A stretch of 5,228 nucleotides of DNA from Dehalococcoides sp. (GTDB lineage: Bacteria; Chloroflexota; Dehalococcoidia; Dehalococcoidales; RBG-16-60-22), in the NCBI GenBank assembly GCA_030665795.1, contig DAOUZD010000074.1, forward strand, positions 1 through 5,228. Direction: 5' to 3'. How positions within the stretch are numbered: the first letter of the stretch is position 1; every line of letters begins with the position of its first letter. The position numbers were made by a program, and so were the translations under genes. The notes under the pieces were generated by a model. It was not told the origin of the DNA. It worked only from the letters and a program-made list of their open reading frames with translations, and did no database searches. This document shows positions 4,704 through 5,228 of the stretch, one piece after another.

Positions 4704-5228
4704 CTACATGAGTTCATTTATCGCTTTGATTAATTTGTCCTCGTTGGGAATCCAGAAGTCCTCCAGAACCACCCCGTATGGAACAGGAGTATCCGGGGCG
4801 TTGACTCTTTTTATCGGGGCATCAAGGTAGTCAAATCCTTCGTCAGCTACTATGGCGGCAACTTGAGCGGCAAAGCTCCCCGTCTGGCATTCCTCGGTGA
4901 AAACGACCAGCCGGCCCGTCTTTTTCACCGAGTTTAGCACTGCCTCCTTATCAAAAGGCACTATCGTCCGGGGGTCAATAACCTCTAAACTTATGCCTTT
5001 TTCTTGCAGTTTTTCGGCGACATTAAGCGCCTGGGTAACCATATACGCGGTGGCGACAACGGTAACATCGTTGCCTTCACGCTTGATATCTGCCTGCCCG
5101 AAGGGGATAAGGTATTCTCCGTCAGGCACTTCACTCGTGGGGCCAGCCCACATTATTCGCTTGTGTTCAAAAAACATTACCGGATTATCATCTCTGATGG
5201 CTGTCTTGAGCAGGCCTTTGACATCATA
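4704..5228 (-). CDS. 2-oxoacid dehydrogenase E1 component, beta subunit (pyruvate/acetoin type; 5' end outside window)
   Basis: This is the C-terminal 174 residues of a transketolase-like E1 beta subunit, which with E1 alpha forms the thiamine-diphosphate decarboxylase of a pyruvate, acetoin or branched-chain 2-oxoacid dehydrogenase complex. The frame is open to the right edge, and the residues upstream of the ATG at 5177 (KGLLKTAIRDDNPV, then MFFEHK) are typical E1 beta sequence, so that ATG is internal and about 150 N-terminal residues are missing. The visible part holds the end of the pyrimidine-binding domain and the full transketolase C-terminal domain: DVTVVATAYMV, LEVIDPRTIVPFD, SVKKTGRLVVFTEE, GFDYLDAPIKRV, DTPVPYG and the closing LEDFWIPNEDKLIKAINEL. 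Names such as pdhB or acoB would fit; the sequence does not settle the substrate. It is convergent with queA and ends 23 bases from it. E1 alpha would be expected upstream of it, outside the window. The pairing with a Wood-Ljungdahl gene set is compatible with anaerobic acetoin or pyruvate use. Confidence 0.93.
   Translation of the reverse strand, partial: YDVKGLLKTAIRDDNPVMFFEHKRIMWAGPTSEVPDGEYLIPFGQADIKREGNDVTVVATAYMVTQALNVAEKLQEKGISLEVIDPRTIVPFDKEAVLNSVKKTGRLVVFTEECQTGSFAAQVAAIVADEGFDYLDAPIKRVNAPDTPVPYGVVLEDFWIPNEDKLIKAINELM

Overview
The window reads as a piece of chromosome from an anaerobic bacterium of roughly balanced GC content that carries the reductive acetyl-CoA (Wood-Ljungdahl) pathway or a related one-carbon pathway. 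The main pointer is a tight cluster of a NuoF-like NADH:acceptor flavoprotein, the cysteine-rich MetV subunit and MetF. This two-subunit, iron-sulfur form of methylenetetrahydrofolate reductase is typical of acetogens, syntrophs and related anaerobes. I cannot name the lineage from sequence alone. An uncultured Chloroflexota (Dehalococcoidia-like), a Desulfobacterota or a Firmicute would all fit, with a slight and unproven lean to the first.

Layout: (1) Positions 1-2772, plus strand, hold the 3' part of an operon, nuoF-like > metV > metF. The genes are separated by only about 12 bases, and the operon is closed by a perfect 11-bp hairpin with a T-tract (2806-2837). (2) Positions 2838-3639 are about 800 bases without a large gene, but not empty. 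A near-consensus sigma70-type promoter (2968-2996), a leader of about 185 nt, a strong Shine-Dalgarno, a 51-codon ORF for a single-pass membrane miniprotein (3188-3343) and a second hairpin terminator (3388-3418) together look like an independent small transcription unit. (3) Positions 3640-4680, plus strand, hold queA (queuosine tRNA modification) with a GTG start. (4) Positions 4704-5228, minus strand, hold the C-terminal half of a 2-oxoacid (pyruvate/acetoin-type) dehydrogenase E1 beta subunit. It runs off the right edge and is convergent with queA across a 23-bp gap.

How the genes work together: in the operon, MetF binds FAD and the folate and carries out CH2-THF > CH3-THF. MetV brings iron-sulfur/zinc-binding cysteines. 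The NuoF-like protein (FMN, NADH site, one 4Fe-4S site) is the probable electron entry from NADH. The assembly is therefore best read as an NADH-linked, possibly electron-bifurcating, methylenetetrahydrofolate reductase complex whose other subunits would lie left of the window. The E1 beta gene and queA appear to be separate units. The two observations most worth following are the NuoF-MetV-MetF arrangement and the unrecognised 51-aa membrane protein unit.
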